A DNA stretch of 64,000 nucleotides from Andrena cerasifolii (Eukaryota > Arthropoda > Insecta > Hymenoptera > Andrenidae): positions 6,944,001 to 7,008,000 of the forward strand of contig NC_135123.1 in NCBI RefSeq assembly GCF_050908995.1, read 5' to 3'. A program made the position numbers and the translations under genes. Under the pieces are notes generated by a model. That model was not told the DNA's origin and did no database searches. It was given only the letters and a program-made list of their open reading frames with translations. Shown piece after piece: positions 35,301-47,300 of the stretch. The first letter of the stretch is position 1; every line of letters starts with the position of its first letter.

Positions 35301-38300
35301 GGACGCGTTACAGGGACGGGAGAGAAGAAGGAAAACAAAACGCGAATGGTTCGGGGCGCACCTGTACCGCGATAGATCCACGTCAGCACACAGTTAGAAA
35401 TCTGCCGAGCCGAATAAATATCCACTCTTCGAGGCTCTGCTTTTGAACTAATTCTGCGATTAGTAGGTATCCTCTTTAGAAGCGCCAGGTCATTGGGACC
35501 GTTGCGGCCTAGTCTCGAGGACAGAACTCCTCTAGCAATCTTTCAACGATACCCGTCGTCTCGTTTATTCTACACGGAAGCTTTCGAACATTTGAGGATA
35601 AGGGATCTCGATAGATACTTTATTCTCCGAAGGTACTCGTTGTCTTAGTTCCTGTTAGTTCATTTTACTTACAAATTACCAACAGAGAGCAGCTCTCTGA
35701 GTCTTGCTCTCAGTCCGCAGTTCTCAGACTTCCCCGAATCCTCGGAAGGAAGAACTGCTGCCCGAGAATTTCCAAGTTTTTCCCTTCGGTAGCCGTTGGC
35801 GCAACCCTTTATTCACAGCGCGGCGCGCCTCATAGAATTTAAATCGCGCGTCACAGGGGCGCAATGACCTGCCCCATTCCTGGCAATAAAATTACTAGAC
35901 CCAGAAGAGATACAATCGCCGGTGTCGCGTAAATTACGCGGGCCAAAGAAGTCCGGAAGATATTCCCTCGCGGCCCGATGGCGGCGGTGGCGGCAGTGGC
36001 GTTGGCCACGGGCGGATGGGTGGTGGACACCCCCGTTGAAGTCGCGATCCGGAGTGTCTCTAGCAGAGAGGGACGCAGCTTTACGAGCGAGTTGCTTACA
36101 CGGGATGCAAATTCCAGCGGCACTAGCTCAACCTAATTGGTCGTTGACCGTCGTGCACGGGGATCCCTATATTTACGCGTCGCCAACTGCGACAAACCGG
36201 AATCCTATTATTTTACGGTCCCGCTGATTCAGCGCAACGTGTAACTGGAGCGTATTCTAATGGCCGGGCGACGATTAATTAACCAACCCCCATCCCCCGG
36301 TTCGAGACCAGCCTGTTCGCGCCGCCGTTTTCCCCGAGACTGGAGTCTGCTTTCGATTTCTTGGGACGCGATGCGACTGATCGTTCGTCGAAGGAATTCC
36401 GTTCCCGGCGAGGGACTGCGATGGATGATAAAACTTCGAATGGTTCACTTGTTTCGTCCGAGCACTGCGCGTTGAGATGCGTAATGACCTAACGAAGCGG
36501 ATCAGTCGCGTCGCGTGCAACTTCGTACTTAAGCGTAGTCAGTAACGCATGTGTTGTGCACCATGGAGGATCGATTCTCCCGCCTGCTTCGATGCATCGA
36601 CACAGCGAAGAGACGCTATTTTATTCTCCGGCCAAACAATTCACGGAACGCCGGGCCGCCTGAATTTTCCAAGATCATTGTCGATGCATCGAATCGAAAT
36701 TCCGCGAACTGCGCTCCCGAGAGACCCACATTCCTCCCCCGCGGCTCGAGCGGTGCTGAAAGACGCGGGCGGCGGGGAGGGAAGTGGGGAAGCTTCTCGA
36801 AGGAAAACGCGCGGAAGTGCGGTTTCCTCGCGGGAATCGGGAGCGCGAGAAGACGACGAAGACGACGACGAAGACGACGACGACGGCGACGACTACGACG
36901 ACGACCGCGAAGGGGACGGCGAGGAGGAGCGGATGACGTACGAACGCGCGAGGATCCGTAACCGCTAATGTGTGTCTGGTTTCAGCGTCCATACTGCATG
37001 ACCTCAGCGACATGCAGCCTCAAATAAACGCGATCAAAATAGAGCACCCGCCGTACTACTGCAGCAGCTACACCCCTCCGTCCGCAGCCACGGCCGCGGA
37101 TCATGCTCAGCCAGCGGCTAGCTTCAGTGAGTTTCAAAACCTCTACGTTTCGCCCTTATTTTTAGTGGACGCGCGCTGTCACGCGGTTCCGCGCGAATCT
37201 CCGAGGCGTCGCGACCAGTCGCGGTCCGAGGATCGAGGTGGCGCATCGCGATGCATCCGTGACACGGCGGGCGCACCGTTGGACGAACCGCTCCTTTTTG
37301 TGTCAAAATCGTAGAGCTTTTGATAGGAGCCGGATAGAGGGATGATTATTTTTCGAGGCTAAAGCTGAGATGTTGCAGAATAAGGGGAGAATATTGAGAA
37401 TGTATGGCAAACAAGTTTTGACCTTGAAAATCTACGTCAAACTTGACATTTTCGAAGAAAATTTGGTTTTTTAGGTGTAACGTGTAGTTGATGTTTTTTC
37501 TTGACTTGTTGTATATCATTTTGTTTAGATTTTGACGCGGTGAATTCATATCTGTTCGTAGAATTTGTTTAGGACTTTAGTATTCGAAGAAAAATGCGAT
37601 TTAAGGGGTTGCACTCACCAAGGACGTTTTCGGCAACATGCAAATTCAGCAAAATTATGAAACTCGGAGTGCAAGTAGAGTAGTTCATCCGTAACGCAAC
37701 CCTATCTTTTGTTGATGCCTTAATGCAACTTTTCGGGGTGAAATCACTCCTTGGAAAAAAATGTAGAATTTTCTTTTCCCTGGAATATCTCGAGAAGAGT
37801 AAGAGATATCGAAAAGAAGTCTAAACAGAAGGTACATCGATTTCTTGTATCTGCAAAACCGCGTAAAAATAATTTAAAAAAAATACATATTTTTCGAGTC
37901 ACCCCCACCACTAACCCTTAAAATTAAGTGTTTGTATTTTGTAAATATGTGCTGAAATTAAACAATACAGCATGTACAAAAAGCGACGAGTCTTGCTAAA
38001 TTAATTGAAAGCTGTCTAAACTTTATATAAATAATAATTTAAATATGGCTTTTAGAAACCACTTTATTAATGGAAACTACTAAAATGAACTTCAAATTCG
38101 ATAATAGAGGTTTTATTTGTTTGCCAAACAAAATGTAACACATCAACTATTTATATGTACGAAAATAGATTATCCACAGGTATTTCAGCATATATTTACA
38201 AAATACAAAAACTTAATTTTAAGGCTTGGTGGTGGGGGCAACTTGAAAAATATATTTTGAAAATTATTTTTACGCGGTTTTGTAGATATAAGAAAACGGT

Positions 38301-41300
38301 CTATCTTTTGTCTAAACTTCATTTCGATATCTCTCACCATTCTCGAAATATTCCACGGAGAATAAAATTCTGCTTTTTCTTCAAGGTATATTTTCACCCC
38401 CAAAAATTGCATTATGACACCGACAAAAGTAGGGATAACCCCTTAAATCGCATGTTTCTTCGAATTTTGAGGGCCTAGACAAATTCTGCGAACAGATTCG
38501 AATTCAGCGCGTCAAAATCTATACGAAATGATAACAAGTCAAAAAAAAACTTCAACTACACGTTATACCTGAAAAACCAACATTTTCTTCAAATATATCA
38601 AGTTTGACGTAGCTTTTCAAGGTCAAAACTTGTTTCTCATATATTCTCAATATTTTCTCCTTATTCTGCAACATCTTAGCTTGAACCTAAAAAAAGGTTC
38701 ATCCCCCTATCTTATTCCTACCAAAAGTCCTACGATTTTGACACAAAAGGGAGCAGTTTGCCCCACTGTGCGGCGCGTTGAGAAACCGCGCGGCTATACT
38801 ATCATAATAGATGCAGACGTGCGCGGCGACGCTAAGCGCCGTGAATTCGTGCAACGCGATTCGAAGCGCCACGAGCTAACGCGTTTATTCGCTCGAGATA
38901 TAGCCACGCGAAATGCACTGCAGACCGTTGCGGAGCGAGGCGTCACGGCGCGATGCACCTCGACGCGATACTCGCCCACTGTCGTTGCGCGCAGACCTTG
39001 TTTACCGGCCGCCGTTTGCGAAACCGTGATTTTACGATATTTTTATCGTTTTTCCGCGCGCCCACTAAAATTAAACCGTTCGAGGACGCTGGGCTACTAT
39101 GCGGAATCGGCGGTCTACGACAGTGGCGCGTCGTTCTGCGCGCACCGGAGGAGCACCGCACGGCTCTCCCGCAGTCGACTTTATTAGCCGACGATAGCTT
39201 GCTTTCATACTTTCTCGACGTTCGCCTCTCAGCCTTCCTTTCACGCTCCGTGCTCCCTGGAACCCGTGCTTTGTTACCAGCCTCATCCTTCGCGATTGAG
39301 CGGACGGTTCATTGATTTCGCTCGATGAGAAACCGCGACAATGGGATCGGCGCGACACGCGTAGCTCGGAATAATTTGTCAAGCAGATAGGCGGAGGCTG
39401 CCAGGATCGAATTGGGCGCAGCGGTCGGAGTTTAAGTAACAAATTTGCGGCGGTCAGGGGTCGGGCGTTTTTTTTGCTACCCCCGGTTCAATCTCATCCG
39501 GCGGCTTATCGGAGCGTCCTTTTGTTATCGGGATCTACTTTGCTCAGCGTTCTATAGATCATTTTCCCTATATTTCTCCCTTTCCGTTCTCTATTTTCTT
39601 TCTATTCTCCGTCGGCCTCCCTTTATCACTCCCACCCCAGCACGCGCCTCCCCCGCCGCTCTTTCCCTCCGCCGCGCCGCTCGCCCCCTCTTAACTCTTT
39701 CATCGATCAAACGATAACCCCCCTCCGGAACGGAAGTCCGTGGATGGAGATGAAAAAGAGGAATAACTTCCGGGCGGAGGGTTTTTTTTTTCAGAAAATA
39801 AAAAAAAATAGAGACCGCCCGAAGAATAGGGAGCCACGAATATCTCGCAAAGTGTTTCTCGCGCTAATTTCGCGATGGTAAAAAAGTCAGCCCCCTTTCG
39901 GGGAAATTCCCTTTGTCCAGCTCCGCTGACAGAACTCTTCGCCCCAACGTTCTCTTTCTCGCGCGCCCATCGATTGCGAGTACGGAACCGCGAATGCTCG
40001 ATAATCTCTTCCCCCGAGATTGTTGGACACGGAGCTGGGTGTTTCGTAAAGGGGTGCTCGTCCACTTGTCAAACGTCGAGGAACGATCGCGGGATTCCGG
40101 CGGGCAAATATTCGCGAGGCAAACAGCGCCGCGTAAGAAGATAAACAGACGGCCGGGGGTTGGTCGAAGGGGTTGAAGTAAGTCGAAAGTTTGGACTTTT
40201 ACGCAACGAGGGGGAGGGGCTCGCCGGGATAGAGGGAATTTACGGACGGGATAAAATGACCACTTTCTCAGGCAAAATATACACACAGCGGAGAAAAATT
40301 CCGGCAATAAGCATACCTGGACCGTGGCCAACCGCATTCTACGGCTCTGCTCCCTTTTTATCATACATACGTTGCCTTTACGGCGGCGACGCCGGGACAC
40401 TTGATTGACTGTATTGTCGTTAAATTAACGGCCGCGCGTAAATATCCCTCGCCGCTCAACTGAACCTAATTTTATTGCCGCGAAACGGGCGATTTCCAGC
40501 TTCCTCACCAGCTTCGCGCGCATGTAAATCCGTGGTCCAGGACCCTGGGCGGTTTCTTGCGCGCCCCTAGCTCTGGGACGAACCCGCCCGAAAACGCCTG
40601 GCTGTCCGGGCGTCTCCTCGGCCGCAGGATTGTAATAACTTTGGCCGTTGTTCCTCGCAGGCCCACCGCCGGTGCACCAGCTCATCAGGAACGACAAGAC
40701 TGAAAAGCCCCCGACGGTTTCCGTTTCCAGCGCGCCAACCTTCTCGCCGGTCCTCAGGCCCGAGGATGGTCATCGTGGAATGGACTCTCCACATTCACAG
40801 ACGGGTATGTGCCGATGGGAAGCGTTACCGTATCGAACTTTTATCATACAGAAGCTCGCGATAACCTTTCAGACCGTAACGTCGCTGTTTGGGAACCACC
40901 GCGGTGAATGGTCCCCGCGAAACGCCTTTCAATGGAGGATCTCGTTGCTCTTTCACAGGCTTAAGATCTTCTAATTTTTAATGTCGCATTTCGCGCAGTC
41001 TGAGTTTAATCGAGATGTATGGGCGTGCAATTGTAGCGGTGCTGTAATCGTATATTCAGAAAGTCAGCTTGAATCTGCGAATCTCTCCGCGATGAGGAAC
41101 GAGATCCTTCATCAAGCAGCGTTAACTGGCAGTGTCTTGACACCTGGACGTCTCTTGGGGAGTGCAAGGGGTAGAAGAGCGATCGGAATAATGATCCCAT
41201 TTGATCCTACTCTCGAGTTACAATCACTTCGCGTCGAGCCGAGCTCTGACACTTTCTCCGTGGAAAAGGACTGAAAGTGGAAGATTGTGCGGTGCCGTGC

Positions 41301-44300
41301 TTTGGATAAGAGGACTTAATTATTTATTGGAAGTAGTTCAAGAACACGTAGGATTACTCGACGCGAAGGCGACCACGGTGACTCGAAAACAAGGCCAAAC
41401 GGGACGCTCGTTCGTACGAGCTCTCTTTATCGTCCTTCTGCCCTGGTTTCGCCCCCGAAGCGACTCCCACGCGTCACGATACACCCTCCACGGCCACCTC
41501 GAATTAAACCCACAAATCAAAAGGAACCCTGCCATCCCCTAAAGAAAAAAGAAAGTGACGGAGGCGTGTTTTCTTTCGACTTAGCGATTTAATTATTTGG
41601 AGAACTGTAAGTACTCTGCGTATCGGAACGCGCTCTCGCTAGCATACCAGAGACGGAAATCTTCACAGTGATCACAGGCGACGTGTCCGCCGACGAGGAT
41701 CGCGTCCATGATTCCAGCGATCCCCCAGTTAATCATCTCCCCCTTCGACCCCTTCTTTCTGCTCTCTTTGCTCGTGAATCCCGAGAAAGATCCCTCGACA
41801 AAAAAAAGCAGCAGGTGTCGAAGTTGAGGTCGAGCTTGAACTCGCGACAGTGCCGTGCGCTTCACCGTTGTCCGCTTTTGCCTGACGATTTTCACTAACA
41901 AACCGCTTAACGTCCGACGCCAGCGAGAAAACGCGCGACGCTGCTGGCCCCCCCCTGGAAGTGGCGTCCGCCCGATAGATCGACGAAACGCCGATAGACT
42001 CCGTGGACCAGACGTTGCTCCCCTTCCACCGTTTCTCCCTCGTTCTCGCTGGCTCGCGTCGACGGTCACCGACGACTGATCGATCACCTTTCGTCGATCA
42101 CCCACGCTGAAGCGTTGTCCCTCGACGATCGAACTCGATGGCACGGGGAACGAGGCACTCCGGGCACTCGATTTCAAATCCACACCATCCGTGGAGGACT
42201 TGTTGGACTTCTCACGGATGCTGTGCGCAATTCCTCATCCACGTCTCGGAGAAGTTCGGTGTTGCGAAGCCACCGGGTGCTCCTGCAACGTGGAGCATTA
42301 AGCAGCGATCGTGGTCCTTTTGCCCGGGCGCGAGGGGATGATGCGTTTTTAACGCGCGGCCTCGTTGCACCGTGGACCGAGTTCGAGCGCGTCGTCGGCG
42401 ATCCGGCGCCTCGAATGTGTCCAGTGTGCGATAGACCCAAACTGAGCTCAGCCAGGCATTCATGTAAGTAAATCGATCCTGGATCTCGATCTCTCCGAAG
42501 CCGCGAATCGAGCGAAGAGACGCGTAGTGTAAAGCCTGGCGTCTTAACCCGCGCCATGGCTCGCTGACCCACTTCCGCGGACCAACTTACGGATATCTCA
42601 AAAATAGAAAGTTCAAGTGAAATTCAGAGGCTGGCGATATGTACTAGAAATTCCTGGAGACTGGCTAGAGCGTCCGAGACGCGTAGGACTGCGGTGCTTG
42701 GGTAGTAAGATCGTGGACGAAGCTGAGTAACCAGTTCAATGCGAATGCGTTAAATTAACGATGGCCCGCGGCTGGAAGCAGGTCAGTGGGGCTTGCCGCG
42801 ATTTTTCGAAACGAAACCGAAGGACGTCCGGGAAATTAACCGCTGCCCTTCAAGGACGAGCATCCTTCAGGCTGCGAGCAACTATCCCAAAGTTTCGTTC
42901 GGAGGTCCACTGTTTTTGCGGCGGTGTAGATTCCCGAAGTTCGTCTCTGGCTCGATTCAAGGCGATTCCACGTAGAGGAAACACTGTTTGAAGCTCGATA
43001 ACAGTGCGGGGATCGGGACCAGGGGATCCGTATCACCAACGTGCGGGGTAGGCTTCGTGCGATCTACGGGATCGATGGTCGTTGGCTGCGCGCAGCTGCA
43101 ACCGCGATCAACCCCTGATGTCGCGTGAAAATGACGCCGTGATGATCTCTGTTTCAGTCTGAGCCCGAGCGTAGAGAGAAGCTCGCTAACTCGACTTAAA
43201 AGGTACTTTGTGACTGGTTATTGACTGTTCTATATATATATACATATTCTATATATATATCCACCTCTATATATATATATATTTATTATACGTATATATA
43301 CATACGTACGAATTGTACATACGTGTATACGTCTACACGCGGCGGACGCGTGCCGTGCGCGCGGGATTCCGTTTCTACGCGAACGTGTTCCTCGCACCTG
43401 CGTACGTGGATCATTTGATGGATCGCGGCAGATCCGAGGTTGCAAGCTCTCAACTACCCCCACCTCACTCCACTCGCTTCACCCTTCTCGGCAGAAAAAC
43501 AATCACTATGTCGTTACCACATTTGTACAAATAGAAATGGTAGAATAGGAAACCATGGGCGATCGAAAACGAATGAAACAGAGTAAATAAGTATCAGAAG
43601 AATTGAAGAGTCCTTGTAGAAAACATTAAGGGACAGAATTTAAAAAAAAATTGTCGGAAGATGTTCTACGGGCCAATGGTAATACTATATTATAGAATTT
43701 GATTTTTGGCACTTAGGGTAACTCGGGATAATATGCCACTTCTAAATAATTTTTTAAATAACGCGCAGATGCCGTTACCATCTGCACTAATTCCGTTCAA
43801 TTTAGTGTAACTGCTGAGGCGACAATAGATTTTGGCTTTTACCTTCTTTTATTTTCAGTCAATTCTGGTTAGTTATAAAAGTATCGTCTTGATCTAATTT
43901 CACACTGTAACTAGAGTGCAGATTATACATTTGCGTGAACAGTTATACGAAAAATCAATAGATTATGACAAAGTAGACTAACAAACGAATATTACAACCA
44001 CTCGCACATCCGTTTACACTATATACTTTTTCAATCCTTTCTTTTATGACCGTGTGGGGTAATATGCCACATGTTTGTCGGTATAATATGCCACAAACTA
44101 ATATTTTTATAACTCTTTCTATTTAATGCCAGCGAGTTGTTTTTTCGTATTAGCACCATGCCTAAGAAGTATGTACGAACTTCAAACCGTGCTGTTTGGT
44201 CAGACGAAAGTTTAAAGGAAGCCCAAGGAATGGCGAAGGAGGCTCGTACTACAATATAGAACAAATTTTGAGAATGTAGATATTTTTTGTGACAATTCCA

Positions 44301-47300
44301 CTGATGCAGAAAATGTGCAACTACTGTGCAATATGTGACCTATATTATTACGATAAAAAAGGACCTAAATGTGACTGGGTAAAAACTACTTGTTGCAAAA
44401 AGTGGGTCCATGAAGACTGCGTAGAGATTGGGGACTGTTTAGTTGGTTAGAAATAGCTATTTTTCAAATATATTTTACGTTTCATTGTGTTGAAATATTT
44501 CTTATTATTTACTAACAGCTTGAATAGTTTAAAATATTGTTGATTCTGAAAAATTTGAGTGATTAGTTCGCACTTCAGATCTTGTGGCATATTTACCCAC
44601 CACTTGGGTAATACGCCACTTTCAAGGACTTTTGTATTTGTACATTTCTGATTGAACTATAAAAGTTACATATCTTTAGTTACTAGTCAATATACAGAAC
44701 TAGTTACACTTTCGTATGGTTTAATCTATTTCCCTGTATCTACTTATACTTCTGAGATATCGCGTTTCAAAGTTAACCGTGACATATTACCCCGAGTTAC
44801 CCTACAGTGTTTTCTACAAGTCTTCAATTCAGACTCAACGATTCTATGGGAAATTTCAAAACTTGTGCTCTGTCCACGCGAAACAAGGCTTCCTAAACAC
44901 ATATCACTCACAAGAAAGTCCAAGAAGGTCTAATTCTTGACCAACCAGGGTTACCCTGATCAGATACTATAGATCGTAGATAAATCAATTGGAACACGTA
45001 CGCAGGTGAATGCACACGATCGCGAAGATCGTTGCCTGAGTGACGCGACGAACGCTATTGAGTGTCGGTGGCTCGGTCCTCCGACGGGAACCACCCTCTT
45101 GTCGAGGCAGAACACCCCGAAGCTCGTGCCACGTGTCCGTGCACGCGTGTACGTATACACCATGCATCACGATGTCGTATACGCTCGAATATTTTCCTCT
45201 ATTGCTGTCACGTTTGTCAATTTTCTTTTCCTCCTTTCCAAATCGTTACTTTCTCTCACTCTTATACGTGTCTCTCCTTCTCCTTTCTCTCTTCTTTCTC
45301 TCTGTTACAGCGGAGACACGTGCAATCACACGCGCGCGCACCCTCACACACACAGACACACATCGTGCACAAGCCACTTTGCAGAAGTATTCAATTTTTA
45401 TATCACGAAACACACCGGCCCCGTAGAATATGCTCGATTTCTCTGTCTCTTTCTCCTTTTTATTGTACATTGTCCACCGTTTGGGAGTCGAGGCCCGACG
45501 ATTCGCGTCTCGAAGCTCCATTGCGATCGATTTCCGCGAGTCTCGCGAGAAAATTGCGCGAGTTTTAGAAGGGCAGGCTTTAGATGGGGTGATTTAGTAG
45601 GCCGGCGGAGAGGGGAAACGTCTTAGAGAGGATTTCTCGGAGACTCGGAAGTTTCAAGTACCGTTCCGATTTAGGGACTGCTCGATTTCAAAGCTTCGAG
45701 GGGGGCGGGCGGCTGTGGGATTGATGTGTTTTTCTATTTTCGGAGTTTGGAAATTCGGGCTTTCTTGGAAGCGGAGCCCTGTAACTTGAAATTTCGAAAT
45801 TTCGTACGCTTGGAAGTCGAGGGGATTGATAGCGAATTGAAGATTCCTCCATTCGCGAACTCCGAGGAACTCGAAGGAGAGCATTTCCTTTAGCGAGAGG
45901 CAATCGAACTTGCGACTTACTTTGCGAGAAGCGCGGAGAGGGATCGCGGTAGGGGAGGGAAGATAAAATAAAGATCGTCTTGCGAAATCGCGAGCGACGA
46001 GGACGCGAATCGTCAATGCGGCTCGAAATTGCACAATCAGCCCCCGCTCTACTCCACCCCCTCGTAGCAGCACTTTATATATTTCTCCGAGTGTGTATTG
46101 GTGTCTCCGCAAGCGTCACAGCACACTGGCTTTTTCTGCGCGAGAGGCCAGCCTCTGCACACGAACACACGTACACGGCCGCGCACGTTCGAATTTTAAG
46201 GGTATCTTCGACGCAGCTGGGAAACAAATTTTCCTCTGCCCCTCTCCCGAAGCGCCACGAAATCTTCCCTTTATCGTTCGGTTATTTATGAGAGGAGAGC
46301 CTCGATCTCGGGATCGAGCTCGGAGAGGGGCGGGTGGAGGCTCCGCCAGCGAGGAAAGTCGAAGATACCTGGCTGGCCGAGGGGAATCACGGCGAAAGGA
46401 AAAGGGACACGCTTGGAACGGTGAGAAAACGGAGAGAAACGCAGGAGGTTGTTCGTTTCTTCGCGGCATGCACCGTCGAAGCAATCCTCTCGAATGCCTT
46501 CGCTATCGATCTCCACGATGTTTCGGTTCTTCTCCGACCCTTATCTGTTATGTTCCCCTCGATTCAAATAGATCTATTCCCAATCGCGCTAAGTGCAGTG
46601 CTTAATTTACAGAGAGTCCGCCCCGCGGAACCTTCAAAACAATCGCGAGCGACTGATTTATCGCCGGCTGGATCTCGACGGGGCATTCCGCCCGTGGAAA
46701 TTCGATGATCGACGAGTCCCCGCGGGGAATTCCCAGTGGAAAAAATAAAGCGCGAATTAAGCACTGTCCTTTACGCCGATCGAATGCAATGTATTAACAA
46801 AAGTGGCACTCTGTTTGTTCCTTGTTTCTGTTTTCCATTTTGTTCGCGAGCTCTCTAGTCTCGACGCTCTTGTTATGGTAGTTGTTGCACCGTGTTGACT
46901 TCATCATTGATATATAGGCACATACATATATATATATATCGGTTTGATGGCAGTCCGTTGGAAGTGCTTGCGATGTTCACTGGCGATAAACGTTGCTGCA
47001 TTCCTTGCATACATAGAGAATTGTACCTGGATGTCAGTACCTCCGGAGCGCGTACTCGTCGATTCCCTCGTCTCGCGTTCACCGCATTTCTTTCGCTTTG
47101 TCCTCCTTTTCTTTCTTAAACGTCGCGCGAACCAGCCGCCTTCTCGCGACCGCAGGAGCCTATCGAGCTCCCAAAATTTCAGACTGCCTGCACTCGAAGT
47201 TCCCAGAGCCTCGAGAAGTCGAGCGCTCTCGGATCCTTTCCTGCACTCAACGCGGCCACTCGTCGGAATATAAAATTTCCTATTCCACTGGTGCCGCAAG

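Larger units (their letters stand above)
32641..36985 (+). other. NFI: NFI intron 4 (4345 bases)
   Basis: Donor gtacga and acceptor gtttcag. It holds a composite (TC)n/(TATC)n microsatellite at 32736-32814 and a GAC-triplet tract at 36850-36906. Otherwise GC-rich with no recognised gene. Confidence 0.75.
43600..44830 (+). mobile_element. pogo-like (Tc1/mariner superfamily) deletion derivative
   Basis: Inverted ends GGGTAACTCGGGATAATATG (from 43716) and the reverse complement of 44783-44802 (GGGTAACTCGGGGTAATATG) are each next to a TA. Outside them a further inverted match (GAATTGAAG, then TTGTAGAAAACA) lies at 43600-43625 and 44808-44830, so the true ends may be farther out, with an insertion of about 85 bases in the left repeat. 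The interior keeps the two ends of a pogo-type transposase with the middle deleted (two separate entries). GGGTAATATGCCAC-like motifs recur internally. Confidence 0.75.

Noticed and set aside
36549..36968. Open frame with a poly-Asp/Glu tail before NFI exon 5
   Set aside because: Its acidic run is just the GAC microsatellite, it is not in the exon 5 frame, and it stops before the acceptor.
41593..42183. 196-codon minus-strand open frame in NFI intron 6
   Set aside because: Composition-driven Arg/Ser/Gly-rich sequence without a recognisable domain; kept only as a low-interest finding with its surroundings.
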